A stretch of DNA of 64,000 bases from Cryphonectria parasitica EP155 (Eukaryota > Ascomycota > Sordariomycetes > Diaporthales > Cryphonectriaceae). The notes under the pieces are model-generated. The model saw nothing but the letters and a program-made list of their open reading frames with translations, had not been told where the DNA came from and did no database searches. The stretch is from NCBI RefSeq assembly GCF_011745365.1, contig NW_024468909.1:7316001-7380000 (forward strand), given 5' to 3'. This document shows, piece by piece, positions 24,511 to 36,588 of this stretch; position 1 is the stretch's first letter; every line of letters starts with the position of its first letter. The position numbers were made by a program, and so were the translations under genes.

Positions 24511-25831
24511 TATTGCTAAGCTCTTCTTTCAACGCCTGAATACTCTGTTCTGCAATACTAAAGCAGTCCGAGTTGCTACTTGTAAGGATGCTGAGCATGC
24601 ATTCTCGTTCTGCTATTGCTATTTGTCTGCAGCGCCTAGGTTTCTAAAGAAACTATTCTGAATCTTTCTTACTTAAGAGATATATTAAGCAGTTATCATT
24701 ATAGCAGAATATCCAGCTGAGACTTTCATAATTAATAGAGTTTAATACTTACTCTAAGAGAGTATTTTTGCTTAGTTGATTGAATTCTTATTATTGAGCA
24801 ATATTCATCTAATATTCTTTCTAAACTAATTACTATTTATTCTTTCAGAATTGATAGCAGTTGCATGCAATATATTTTTATTTATTGCAATTATAGCAAG
24901 TAATGCTATTCCTTTTACTATATTGCTTATTAGCAGCATTGAATTTCATAGAACTAGTATGCATAATGCTGCTTTAAGCTATACTGCTATATTAACTACT
25001 ATTCTTATTTTGAAGTTTCTTGCTTATATTAGCTGAAAATCTTCAAATCTAGCTTTCTTTCTTCTTAAACTTCTCTATTTATTATTCATACAAATAGTTA
25101 TTAATGTAAATTGCTTAATTAGAAAATATTACAAAGTTCTCTAGCTAATTCTGCTTGAAGATCTTATTCTTAATATTATCTTTGAATCTCTTATAATAAT
25201 GCTTTATAAGATTCTTGTTCTCTTACAGAAGTTGTACTAAGAGTTGCTTAAATCTAATTGTATAAGCAGAAGCTGATTTGGTTTGCTTGAGATTCATAAG
25301 CTGCTAAGCTGTAATGCATTCTTCATTGGGATTATTAAAGATCTCTTTGAAAGCTTTCTCAAAGCTTTCAAAGGAATCGAATATATTCTTAATACTCTGG
25401 ATATGTATATTGGAGTTATTCTGATGCTCTAAGTGATTATGCAGAGAAGATTTGTATTAGATGAAAGTATCTTTTTCGAAATAAGTTTCTGCAAGAATAA
25501 CTTTCTCAGATTTCTTAGTAAACTGAGTTTCGTAGTACAGGAAATATGCTCTGCAGTGAATAAGGAATCTATATAGTATCTTTTGATTGCTGTTATATAT
25601 AGCAAGCTTATTCATCTTGTATACTTTTCTAACACCATTGATAGCTATAAAGATGAACTGCGCTTGTTAAGCTTATTAAGCTAGCTGAGCTTGTTAGTTA
25701 GCGATGGTAGCGCTCTAAGCCTGCTGTTGCTTGCGCAGATCCTGAATACGCTGGATAAGCTAGTATATCTAGTTAACCAATTCCTCCTAAGTAGGAGCGC
25801 GCGAGAACAAAAGGATTTCTGGAGAAGCTAT
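24511..25831 (-). pseudogene. gag of A1, N-terminal part
   Basis: Minus-strand Gag trace whose first codon aligns with the A6 and A2 gag starts and is also ATA. It includes the capsid region and the zinc-knuckle region (about 24870-24915), whose opposite strand gives the misleading hydrophobic frame at 24851-25036. Collinear with A6 37112-38460. Confidence 0.68.
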
Positions 25832-25890
25832 CGTATTCTGTATTGCTCAAGGAGTAATACTGAACCATTCTTAAACAAGAGTTGTCAAAA

Positions 25891-26348
25891 TATAATAAGC
25901 ACTGCAGCAATCCGAAGATTTCTAAGTATATGAAAGAGTTTATGCTAACGAAAGCAGTGCTAAGTACAAGCTTTGAGTATGGAAATACAACTGGGGTAAT
26001 CATGCAAATGTTCACTGCCTTTGGAGCTATCAGAGTAGGAGAGTAATCTGATACTTAGATTAACAACTAAAGAGCTATATACGAGATCTATCTAATGGGA
26101 ATAAATGTGTTCTTATATATTCAGCTCTTCATTATAGCTCACCTAGCTCACTGTAATCCGTGATCTGCATCATAATGATCCGTGATCTGTATTGTAGTGA
26201 TCCAGTGAGCAGCTCACCTATATTATCGTAATCCAACCCTAACCCTTGCTTATATAATTTCTGGTGGTTGTCCGATGTTGGGTTGTGACACCTGGTTCCT
26301 TGTCAGCAGGGCCTGTTTCGTGACCTGCATGTTGAATGAGTTATAATA
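25891..26348 (-). repeat. 5' LTR of A1 (U3 version alpha)
   Basis: 458 bp, reverse orientation. The outer ~30 bp (GTTGAATGAGTTATAATA at its right end) and everything from the TATATAAG box to the U5 end match the other family A LTRs. Most of U3 (about 26120-26320) does not. This U3 holds a near-perfect direct repeat of ATCCGTGATCTG at about 26156 and 26179. Confidence 0.9.
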
Positions 26349-26465
26349 TCACTATGGAATTTGAAAAGATTATTCTTGCAGGAATTCGTTTCGAAAAAGA
26401 TGCTCTTATCTAGTACAAATCTTCTCTGTACAACTACTTAGAGCATCAGAGCAACTCTGATATAC
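26349..26465 (+). mobile_element. Copy A5, short gag segment between A1 and A4
   Basis: 117 bp of plus-strand gag (TTTGAAAAGATTATTCTTGC and onward), collinear with A6 37440-37555. Left edge is the A1 LTR, right edge the A4 LTR. It continues at 31349 with the TATAC duplication, so A5 is the host of both A1 and A4. Confidence 0.87.
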
Positions 26466-26915
26466 TGTAATGAGCACTGCAGCAATCCGAAGATTCCAAA
26501 GTATACAAAGGGAGTTTATGCTAACAAGAGCGGTATTAAAGTGCTAAATCCTTAAATATGGAACTATACAAATCTCAATAAGCAATGCAAGTGTTTACTG
26601 CTTTTGAAGCTATCAGAGTAAAAAGTAATCTGATACTTAGATTAACAACTGAAGAGCTATATACTGAATCCATCTAATGATAATGAATATATTCTTATAT
26701 ATTCAGCTCTTTAGTTCTAACTAATCTAACTATATTATAATTTCTTATAGTTATTCCTCCGAATATATTGATTATATTCATAGCTAATATAGTTGCACTA
26801 GCAACCCTAATCCGGATTATATAATCCTGATTAGTATTTAATATTGGATTATAATATCTAGTTTCTTAGTTAGTAAAGCTTATTCTGTAATCTGCATATT
26901 GAATGAGTTATAACA
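26466..26915 (-). repeat. 3' LTR of A4 (U3 version beta)
   Basis: 450 bp, TGTAATGAGC...TTATAACA in plus-strand reading. U3 differs from both the A1 and A6 versions. The TATA box and U5 are shared. Next to its right edge, plus strand TTATCTCCCTTCT is the complement of the polypurine tract AGAAGGGAGATAA. Confidence 0.92.
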
Positions 26916-26980
26916 TTATCTCCCTTCTATTAGTTGTTATTCTCAACAATCTTCTGTAAGTATTCTAGCAAGTTCTTCAT

Positions 26981-27559
26981 ATGCATGATCTTGCCTTTCT
27001 GATTAAGATATTGAACAGAATTAACAAATCCTGTATTTGCAAACCTTCTTCCGTTCCAAAGAATATCCAAGATCGAGATCTCTTGATTTCCTGCTTCTTG
27101 GAAAATTTTATTGAGATGCTCATCTATTCCTATTGCAAGGATTATAGTTTCAAGTTTTGCAAGGTATTTCCCGGAGATTCTTCTCATTATATCGAATACA
27201 TTCAATTGAGCTGCTCCAAGTGTAATGTTATAAGCTCTTTCTCTGAGAAGCTTTGCAATATTGCTATTCAATATTGAAAATTGGAGAATGAGATTGAGAA
27301 GAGGGAGATTGAGCTTTTCTGTTTGTGCTAATAGAAGTAAATGTGATTCGAGAAGATGAAATATGCTCTGCGTTGTAGTATTACTTGTATGAAGAAATTG
27401 AATTATATGAAGGCTGAGGAAGCTGAAGCTGAGAGGGTGTGTATTGCTGCTGAAGTGCAGGCTGTAGTGGCAGAGGAATCTGCTGTTGTAGCTGAGGATT
27501 CTTTTTTTGAAAGTTTCGATTGGAACTTCGTGGACTTGGGAGGTTCTGTAGTAGATTAG
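26981..27559 (+). pseudogene. Antisense cassette ORF of A4, version 2
   Basis: Plus-strand frame opposite to A4 gag-pol, starting MHDLAFLIKILNRI and ending ...LGGSVVD with TAG at 27557-27559 (193 codons). Few stops, clustered near 27280-27345. The N-terminal half carries Cys residues in a zinc-cluster-like layout (CKDYSFKFCK, then SCSKCNVISSFSEKLC). It then has a Glu/Lys coiled-coil-like stretch (KLENEIEKREIELF) and an Ala/Glu/Val-rich acidic tail. Same position and layout as version 3 but little sequence identity beyond the first residues. The acidic tail is strikingly unmutated. Possible DNA- or RNA-binding role, by inference only. The reverse frame at 26930-27631 is its shadow. Confidence 0.6.
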
Positions 27560-27639
27560 TCGGGCTTTCTGAAGAGTGAGGTTCCTGAGGCAGAGCGATT
27601 GTTTTAGGTACTGGTTTTCTTTCTTTTTCAATATTCAGC

Positions 27640-29298
27640 TATCTTTTTCTAAGTATTTTTAATGTTTTTCTGCGGTTTTCAAGAATTTTCGCTTGCTAAG
27701 TAATCTTTCCATTTGATAAGATATTCTCTTGTATTGTTTATGCTTTTGTGCTTGAGAATCTTCTCTATCTCATATTCTGATTCATTGTTTTTCACTTCTG
27801 CTGTATTATCTGTTAGTATTTTCTGTACTGCTAGTTCTAATAATAAGATGTAGAAAACTGAGTATATTCTCATTTCATGAGATAATGCTAATTCATAATT
27901 AATCGAAAAGATTTGTTATAAGATTTTGAATAGTTCTAACTTTTTATAATTGAGTTTATTGCTAAGTTTTGTTATTTTGATATTTTTTCGAAGTAGATAG
28001 ATTTTATTTCTCTTCTGTAGGATTAGTTTCTCAATTCTTTTGAAGTTTGTATACTGCATTATTCATTCTTGAATGAATTGTAATTCTGATTGAAGTTTCT
28101 TCTGAACTTTCTTAATCTTCTTAACTTTTTTATTTGCAGCTTCTGCATCTGCTTCTGATAATGCTTCATAATAAGCTGTTGAATTATATTTATAGAATAT
28201 AAAGAATAGTGATTTCTTTGTTATGCTTATATCTGCATTATTATAAGCAAATTATGCAAAAGGCAATAGATTAATTTAGTTATTCTGTTTCTGATTAATA
28301 TAATATTGTAAATATTATTTAATAACTTGATTTATTCTTTTCGTTTGTTTATTTATTTGTAAGTAAAATGCTATAAATATTCTGTAGTATATTCTAAGCT
28401 GTTTTATAAGCGAAATTCAAAACTTTGAATTAAACTTTTTATCTTTATTGGAAATTACTTCTTCTAGCATGCTATAATTAGCAATAATCATTCTGAGAAA
28501 TATATATGCAAGTTCTTCTGCTGTACTGCTTTTCTTGTAAGAGAGAAAGTAAGCATACTTGCTCAGTTTGCAAATTACTACTAAAATGCTATTATATTGC
28601 ATCTTAGTTAAGAGTTCTTATAAGAAAAGTAGCTTAATAATAAAGTTTAAACTGATGAATTGCTAAATAGTTGTAAGTACTGATAAGGAATGCAGTAGTT
28701 TGTAAAGCTTATATCTTTTTGCTTTATTCTTCTTGCAGCTATTACATTGTTATAGAATATTCTTAATTCTTTTTCTAAAGCTTAATAAGTTTCAATATCT
28801 TTTAATATATTCATAAGTTGCTTTAATTTCCTGATATTTGTATGCTGGTATACTATATATATTCTTGATATAATTATTTTATTCATTTGGAATTATTAAT
28901 TCTGAATTCTTTTCCGAAAGTTCTATTCTAAGAGCAGCATTCAGTTCTCTATATGCATTGATGAGATTTCCTGATTTATCTTGAGCGAAGATGTTCTGTA
29001 TATTCAAGGAATCTGCATTTCGATGATCTGATTTTCTGCTAAAAGCATCTGCTTGTTCATTCTTCGAGCTTTTGCAGTATACAATCTTGAAGTTGAACTG
29101 TAAGAGAAATTCTGCTTATCTAACTTATTGCTTATTTAAAATCTTGGTTGTTATGAATATAGTTAGATTCTTATGATTCGAGTGAATTATAATCGGATGC
29201 TGTATGCTAATGAGGTAGTATTGCTATTTCTCGAAAGCTTTTACTATTGCTATGAGTTTCTAATCAGGGATTCTGTAGTTGATTTCCGAGCTATTCAA
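27640..29298 (-). pseudogene. pol remnant of A4 (RNase H fragment, integrase, chromodomain)
   Basis: Minus strand. The chromodomain is open at 27679-27873 (EKILKHKSINNTREYLIKWK). Integrase is about 27900-28960, with 28417-28602 open (ISNKDKKFNSKF, altered from ISNRDRKF). An RNase H fragment follows to the deletion at 29298. RT and protease are absent, so this copy cannot be autonomous. Confidence 0.8.
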
Positions 29299-30840
29299 TG
29301 CTGAAGAGGAACCTTCCTGTAAGCTTTTTGAGTTCATTGTTCACGGGAGACTCCGGTGAACCGTTAGATTGTTCGTTCTAGCTTAATCTTTCTATTGCTT
29401 GAGAAGCGTTTTCGGTATTATTTAGGTATTTATACTAATAATCAAGAGAGTATTATCCTTTATTCATTTCTTTAGTTATGGTATCTGATGCAGATAATGA
29501 GGAATAGCGAAGAGCATTGTTGCTAAGCTCTTTCTTTAGCGCTTGAATACTCTGTTTTACAATATCAGAGCAGTCTGAGTTGCTACTCATGAGAATGCTG
29601 AGTATGCATTCTCATTCTGCTATTGCTATTTGTTTGCAGCGCTAAAGCTTCTGAGAGAATTATTCTAATCTTTTCTTATTTGAAAGATATATTAAGCAGT
29701 TATTATTATAGCAGAATGTTCAGCTAAGATTTTTATAATCAATAGAGTTTAATACTTGCTCCAAGAGAATGTTTTTGCTTAGTTAATTGAATTCCTATTA
29801 TTAAGCAATATTCATCTAGCATTCTTTCTGAATTAATTGCTATTTATTCTTTCGAGATTGATAGCAATTGTATACTATGTATTTCTATTTGTTGCAATTA
29901 TAGCAAGTAATACTGCTTTTCTTGCTATACTGCTTGTTAGCTGTATTGAATTCTATAGAACTAGCATGCATAATGCTATTCTAAACTATACTGCTTTATT
30001 AATTACTGTTCTTATATTGAAATTTCTTGCTTATATTAGCTAGAAATCTTTAAATCTAGCTTTCTTTCTTCTTAAACTTCTCTATTCATTATTTATATAA
30101 ATAATTATTAATATAAATAGCTTAATTGAAGAATATTACAAAATTCTCTAGCTAATTCTGCTTAGAGATTTTATCTTTAATATTATTCTTGAGTTTCTTA
30201 TAATAATACTTTATAAGATTTTTGTCTTTCTACAGAAGTTGTACTGAGAGTTGCTTAAATCTAACTGTATAAGCAGAAGCTAACTTAGTCTGCTTGAGAT
30301 TCATAAGCTGCTAAGCTGTAATACGTTCTTTATTGGAATTACTAAAGGTTTTCTTGAGAGCTTTTTCAAAGCTTTTAAAAGAATCGAATATATTCTTAGT
30401 ACTTTGGATATATATACTGAGATTATTCTAATACTTTAAGTGATTGTATAGAGAAAGCTTATATTAGATAAGAGCATTCTTTTCGAAATGAGTTTCTATA
30501 AGAATAACTTTCTTAGATTCCTTAGTAAACTGAGTCTTATAATGCAGAAAATATACTCTACAGTAAGTAAGGAATTCATGTAGCATTTTTTAGTTGCTAT
30601 TATATATAGCGAGCTTATTCATCTTGTATGCTTTTCCAGCGCTACTGATAGTTGCAGAGATAGATTGCATCTGCTGAGCTTATTGAGCTAGCTAAGCTTA
30701 TTAATTAGCGATGATAGCGCTCTGAGCCTGCTATTATTTGCATAGATTCTGAATATGCTGAATGAGCTGATATATCTGATTAATCAGTTCTTTCTGAGTA
30801 GGAGCGTACAAGGATAAAGGAGTTTCTGAAGAAGCTATTG
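29293..30840 (-). pseudogene. gag of A4
   Basis: Minus-strand Gag from about 30840 to the deletion. Zinc-knuckle region at about 29870-29920. Collinear with A6 37112-38680. The opposite-strand hydrophobic frame 29837-30043 is a shadow. Confidence 0.65.
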
Positions 30841-30898
30841 TATTCCATATTGCTCAAGAGGGTAATACTGAACTATTCTTGAATAAGAGTTATCAAAA

Positions 30899-31348
30899 TG
30901 TAATGAGCACTATAGCAATCCGAAGATTTCAAAGTATATAAAGAGGGTTTATGCTAACAAGAGCGGTATTAAAGTGCTAAGTTCTTAAATACGGAATTAT
31001 ATAAGTCTTAATAAGCAATGCAAGTATTTACTGCTTTTGGAGCTATTAGAGTAGAGAGTAATCTGATACTTAGATTGATAACTGAAGAGCTATATATTGA
31101 ATTTATCTAATGGTAATGAATGTGTTCTTATATATCCAGCTCTTTAGTTCTGACTAATCTGATTATGTTATGATTCCTTATAGTTATTTCTCCGAATATG
31201 TTAACTATGTTCATAGCTAATATAGTTGCGCTAGCAATCCTAATCCGGGTTATGTAATCCTGATTGGTATTCAATGTTGAATCGTGATATCTGATCTCTT
31301 GGTTGGTGGGGCTTATCCTGTGACCTGCATGTTGGATGAGTTATAACA
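30899..31348 (-). repeat. 5' LTR of A4 (U3 version beta)
   Basis: 450 bp, same U3 version as 26466-26915. Right edge ...GGATGAGTTATAACA followed by the duplication TATAC. Confidence 0.92.
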
Positions 31349-33317
31349 TATACGTATTCAGAGTACTAAGAATGTATTTAATTCTTTTGAAAGCTTTAAG
31401 AAAGCTTTCAAGGAAATCTTTGATAATCTTAACAAAGAATGCATTATAGCTTAGCAGCTTATAAATCTCAAGCAGATTAAGTTAGCTTCTATCTATATAG
31501 TTAGATTTAAGTAGCTCTTAGCAAGATTTCTATAGGAAGATAAGAATCTTATAGAGCATTATTATAAGAGACTTAAAAATGATATTAAAAATGAAATCTT
31601 CAAGCAGAATTAGCTGGAGAACTTTATAATATTCTCCAATTAAGCTATCTGCATTAATAATCATCTATATGAATAATGAATAAAGAAGTTTAAGAAGAAA
31701 GAAAGCTAAACTTGAAGATTTCCAGTTAATACAAGCAAGAAACTCTAATATAAGAACAGCAGATAATAAAGCAGTATAGCTTAGAGCAGTATTATGCATA
31801 CTAATTCCATAGAATTTAATACTGCTAATAAGCAATATAGCAAGAAGAACAGCATTACTTGCTACAATTATAACAAATAAGAATATATTATATACAACTA
31901 CTATTAATTCCGAAAGAATAAATAGCAACTAGTTTAGAAAGAATGCTAGATAAATATTACTTAATAATAGAAATCCAATTAACTAAGCAAAAATACTTCC
32001 TTGAAGTAAGTATTGAATTCTATCAATTATAGAAGTCTCAGCTAAACATTCTGCTATAACAATAACTGCTTAATATATCTCTCGAGTAAGAAAGATTCAG
32101 AATAGTTCTCTTAGAAGCCTTAGTGCTGCAGACAAATAGCAATAGCAGAGCGAGAATGCATGCTCAGCATTCTTACAAGTAGCAACTCGAACTGCTCTAA
32201 TATTATAGAATAGAGCATTTAAGCGTTAGAAGAAGAACTTAGCAATGATATTCTTTAACATTCTTTATTGCTTATGCTAAATACTATAATTAGAAATATG
32301 AATAAGGGATGATACTCTCTTAGTTACTAATACAAATACAAGAATGCTTTTCAGGTAGCAAAGGGATTAGATCAGAATAAGCAGTTCAACAGTTCATTAG
32401 AATTTCTTATAAATAATAAATCTAAGAAGCTTATAAGAAGGTTTTCTTTCAGCATTGAATAGAACAAGGAAATAATATAGATTGAATATTTCATTTATAG
32501 GATAAAGCTAGAGAAGCTCTTTATCTGTATTCCCTTGCAAAACATTAAAGTATAAGAAGATAAGAATCCTCAAATCAGCTTACTTTATAATCTATATTAC
32601 GAACTAGCTTGAATCTCCTGCACTTATTATAGCTGCAGAATGCATTTCTTAGATAAGATGCAATATGAATAATTCTCTATTAAAGAATTAGAATAAATCC
32701 TTCAAGCTATTAAAGAATAGAAACTTTGCTTTAGAGAAATTCTCAACAAACAGCATTACAATACATACATCAGACTATTAGATAACTGCTTTATGCAATG
32801 CATAAACAAGAAAATAAAATAATAGCAGTGCAAAACGATACTCTGCACGATTCATATTAACAACAAAGTTTGCAACTAGCATTAATAGAAGAAAGACTAG
32901 AAATAATAATAATATAGGCAAAAGCAAGCTAAGAAGCTTGCTTAAGAAGCAGCAAAGCAGGCTTAGAAGAACAAGCAGTTCTTAATAATTCCAAAAGAAC
33001 AGAATTGCTTGTAAAAGAACTGCAGATGATTAGATTAGAACAGTTTCTATGTAAAGCTTTCAGAATAGATTATACTTATATTAAGTTTAATATATACATT
33101 TAAGGATATAAGTGTAGCATACTATTGAATAGTAGCGCTTAGGGAAATTTTATATTCTCATATATCATCAATTAAGCATAATTACAATGAAGATGAAAGA
33201 GATGCTCATATACTCTCAGCACTATAAAAGAACAATCTATTATATATAATCAAGGAATAATCAATAAGGAAACTAATTATCTATTTATCTTGATTCAAGA
33301 ATGTATAATCAGAGCTT
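31349..33317 (+). mobile_element. Copy A5, gag to protease, truncated
   Basis: Plus-strand family A sequence collinear with A6 37550-39520. Gag includes a degraded zinc knuckle (about 31852-31895, ITCYNYNK, with Cys lost). The protease strand LLNSSA is at about 33120-33140. The copy stops abruptly at 33317, in the same protease region as A6 39520, and joins the tandem repeats without a recognisable LTR. The opposite-strand frame 31665-31928 is a shadow. Non-functional. Confidence 0.82.
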
Positions 33318-34313
33318 CCTATTCTAAAGTCAAAGTGTTCTCAAGGTAGAAGATAGTTTTTTTGAGTAAGAAATTTTTTGGCGCTAGCAAAAACAGGGAT
33401 AAGAGGATTGTTTTTTTCTTCTGTAAACTATCCTCAACTCAATTTTTAAGCTTTCTGTCTCATTTCAATTTGAAGTCTAATCGCTTCCCTTAAAACTCTA
33501 TCATTTCTGAATTTCAAGTTCTCATCATCTTTCTTTCTATTTCAATTGCAGGATTTGTATTTCTAGGATAAAGGATTGAAGTGATCAGACCCGCATTTTT
33601 ATCCGCATTAAAAACAACCAATTGCCTTGCCTTATTTCTAGAGCATACCCCTATTCTAAAGTCAAAGTGTTTTCAAGATAGAGAATAGTTTTTTTGAGTA
33701 AGAAATTTTTTAGCGCTAGCAAAAACAGGAGTAAGAGAATTGTTTTTTTCTTCTATAAACTGTTCTCAACTCAATTTTTAAGCTTTCTATCTCATTTCAA
33801 TTTGAAGTCTGATCGCTTCTCTTAAAACTCTATTATTTCTGAATTTCAAGTTCTCATCATCTTTCTTTCTATTTCAATTGCAGGATTTGTATTTCTAGAA
33901 TAAAGAATTGAAATAATCAGACCCGCATTTTTACCCGCATTAAAAACAACCAATTGCCTTGCCTTATTTCTAGAGCATACCCCTATTCTAAAGTCAAAGT
34001 GTTCTCAAGATAGAGAACAGTTTTTTTAAGTGAGAGAATTTTCAGCGCTAGCAAATGCAGAAAGTAGCAGATCGTTTTCTTTTCTGCAAACTGTTCTCAA
34101 CTCAAATTTTAAGCTTTCTATCTCATTTCAATTTGAAATCTAATCGCCTCCTTTAAAACTCTATCATTTCTGAATTTTAAGTTCTTATCATCTCTCTTTC
34201 TATTTCAATTGCAGAATTTGCATTTCTAGAATAAAGATTGAGGAGATCAGATCCGCATTTCTATTTATATTGAAAATAACCAATTATTTAGCATTATTTT
34301 TAAAGCTTATTCC
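33318..34313 (+). repeat. Tandem array of three 332-bp repeats
   Basis: Units start at 33318, 33650 and 33982, each beginning CCTATTCTAAAGTCAAAGTG. Units 1 and 2 are nearly identical; unit 3 carries more transitions. There is no ORF. Each has poly-T tracts and GGCGCTAGCAAAAAC or its variants. A partial fourth copy lies on the far side of the RecQ pseudogene at 45506. Probably a subtelomeric-type satellite associated with the helicase gene. Confidence 0.92.
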
Positions 34314-34861
34314 AACTTGCATTTCTAATTTGCTATTCTAATTAGAACTTAGCTATAGCTAATTCTATTTATTCTTTGTTTTTCTACTTTTTATTGCATA
34401 TTATAATATGCAGAGAATGCTAATTTAGTATTATAGCTAATGAGATAGCAGCGCATCTAGCTTTAGCATGCTATAGAATGCTTAGAAAAGAGCAATAAGC
34501 TATTGCAAGCTATATTCAGAGCTTGCTTAGCATTTATTGTATTTAATAAGATCTGCAGCATTTCCAGTTTTCTAATCCAGCAAGCATTGCTATTCTGCTG
34601 CTTAGCAATATTCAAACTAATAGCTTTGCTTATTAAGAATGCTCTTTCATTATCAGGCAAGCTTATAAGATATAAGACTACTATCGCTTTTTGCATGAAT
34701 GAATAAACTCTTGCATAGGTAGCTGCTCGTCTGCTCAGAAGATAGCCTTCCCTATCCCATAGCGAATGCAGATATGCTGCCAAAAGCTCTTTCCGAGCTG
34801 GCAGGCCAGCAGATAGTTCAAGGTTTAATGCTAGAGCAGGCTTGAGAACAGCCAGCTCAGC
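34314..34861. other. Spacer upstream of the RecQ-like pseudogene
   Basis: AT-rich DNA between the last 332-bp repeat and the first recognisable codons of the helicase gene. A 106-codon minus-strand frame at 34463-34783 is stop-free but unrecognised. The true N-terminus of the helicase gene may lie here, but I could not follow its frame. Confidence 0.45.
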
Positions 34862-36588
34862 ATTTCAGAGGACTCGAAGCAGCTGATTACAGCATCCTTC
34901 CGCCAGATATAGCAGCAGCTAGCCAATCCAACAGACCAAATTATTCAGGAAGGAAATAATTAGCTGAAGCTTAATCTCTGGCTCCGAAGGGTAGGCTGAG
35001 CAACTTATCTACAGAAGCTAAATCTAATCAGAACTAAGAAGCTGATCTTGCCAATCCGGAATAATAAGCTAACCCTGCAAGCTCTCTAGCAGAGCTTTCA
35101 GCGCAATGCTTAGCAGGCTTGCCATACTGCAGTTGTATCTGTTATCAGCTATTCTATTCTCTTTGAAATCAATCGAAAGAATAAGCATATCAAGCTTAGA
35201 TAGCTATTCAATAGCTAATTCGAAAGCAGTTTATAGCAGCAATATACAGAGATCTAGCGCTGCATTCTAAGCTATATTATATAAATACAAGCTTTCAGCT
35301 CTAATTAGAAATCTCTTTATTGCTTTACTACTGAACAGAGCGCTCTTTATACTCGCCTTCTGCACCAGCTTGAAAATACAGCTGGAATTCCTCCTGCTAT
35401 AGCTGCAGCGTGCTAGAATAAAGCATATCTAAACTTTGTAATTCAGCTTCTCAATCATTCTCTTTCAGATACTGAATATAAGAATGCTCTCCTCAGCACT
35501 CTTGCTATTCTCAGTATTCAAGCAGATAGTAGATGGAAAATACTGCTTAATTATACTTTTGTTTACTCTGCTATTATTAAGCTAGCTTGCATGCTTGTAA
35601 TCCTTCAGATCTATCTCAAGCAGAAGAAGGAAATGAACGAAAAGCTAGCTATGCTATCTCAGGAAATCTTGCAGAAAGAAGCACTGAAGCATTGCTGCAA
35701 GCTCTTCGAACTCCTGCAGCTAAGGATCTCCCAATTTATAACAATTACCAGCTCTGAAATCAAGCTTACTCCTCTCAACTGGATCTTCGAAGTCAGATCT
35801 TACAGCTTTAAGATTCACTATACTACTGCTATTCAGAATAGAGTAGACTAGCAAGGGAATCTTATTTCCTATTATAATATCCAGCTGTATACTAATTAAA
35901 TCTCCAATATAGTTCACAATTTTCTCAGCTTAGCATAGCAGAGCTTTGCTAAGATACTTGAATCGCTAGATCTGAAAGCTTTGTTCCAGATTAACTAGCC
36001 TTTGCTTCAGAATAATCATCATGAAAATCAGATCAGCTATTCCTTTCTCGCTAATTGCTGCAACTAATAGCTTGTAAACAGCCAGCAGTAGCTTCTGAAG
36101 CATATCCTGAGCAGCACAGAGCTGTATGCTATATAGTTTGATAAGCACAGCTAACAGCTTCAGGCTTCTGCTATCAGCCAGTTCCGCTCCTGAGCGGAAA
36201 GATTTCATAAGCAGATCCTCCTCCTTCTGCATTTCTCTAGAAGCCAGCTAGCCTGCACTACTGAAATCCTTAGGCTCCAATCAGAGAACTCAGCATACAA
36301 AAGCCTCCGAAATATCTTTCTTTACAATAAGCTGATCTATTTTATTATTTTTTATTACAAGAGCTACTAAGCATCTAATTAGCTTAAGATCATTTACTAA
36401 TATCTGCTGCACAAAATAAGCGCTCTTCTTGTCTAGTATCTCTGGCTAGCTCTTCCCTTCTAACAGCAGATCGAAGAGCTTCTTGGAGCTAGCTAAGCAA
36501 GAAGCTCTCTGCTCTAAGCTAATCAGATCCTCCTGCTAGCAAACTCAGAAGAAGAGAGGAAATACAGCCCCTCAGCCCCTAGCTCCCA
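34862..36588 (+). pseudogene. RecQ-helicase-like gene, N-terminal (pre-helicase) part
   Basis: One phase with scattered stops runs from 34862 to the A6 insertion. Family-like stretches include LFEINRKNKHIKLR (about 35158), YTFVYSAIIKLACMLVILQI (about 35560), PLNWIFEVRSYSFKIHYTT (about 35775), CTTEILRL (about 36253) and YLWLALPF followed by QQIEELL (about 36440). These match, from my knowledge of the family, the long region that precedes the RecQ-type helicase in many fungal telomere-linked helicase proteins. The last codon before the break is split (TCC CA) and is completed at 43944. Mutated Gln, Trp and Arg codons make it a pseudogene. Confidence 0.72.

Larger units (their letters stand above)
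24506..26348 (-). mobile_element. Copy A1, 5' portion
   Basis: Continuation of A1 beyond the A2 insertion: gag N-terminal half and 5' LTR, read leftwards. It ends at 26348 against gag of A5, so A1 itself sits inside A5. Its duplication should be TCACT (26349-26353), with the partner left of the window. Confidence 0.87.
26466..31348 (-). mobile_element. Copy A4, internally deleted family A element
   Basis: Reverse-oriented element with two 450-bp LTRs and the duplication TATAC at 26461-26465 and 31349-31353. Only 4.88 kb long: RT, protease and parts of RNase H and gag are missing between an ATTCAA shared by both flanks at 29293-29298. Remaining order on the minus strand: LTR, gag, RNase H remnant, integrase, chromodomain, antisense cassette, LTR. 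Confidence 0.92.

Noticed and set aside
26930..27631. 233-codon minus-strand ORF in A4
   Set aside because: Opposite-strand shadow of the antisense cassette frame 26981-27559, which has the Cys pattern and acidic tail shared in layout with other versions. Composition here is Leu/Ser/His-rich and unlike Pol.
33318..34313. CRISPR-like array
   Set aside because: 332-bp direct tandem units without spacers, in a fungal context; a satellite.
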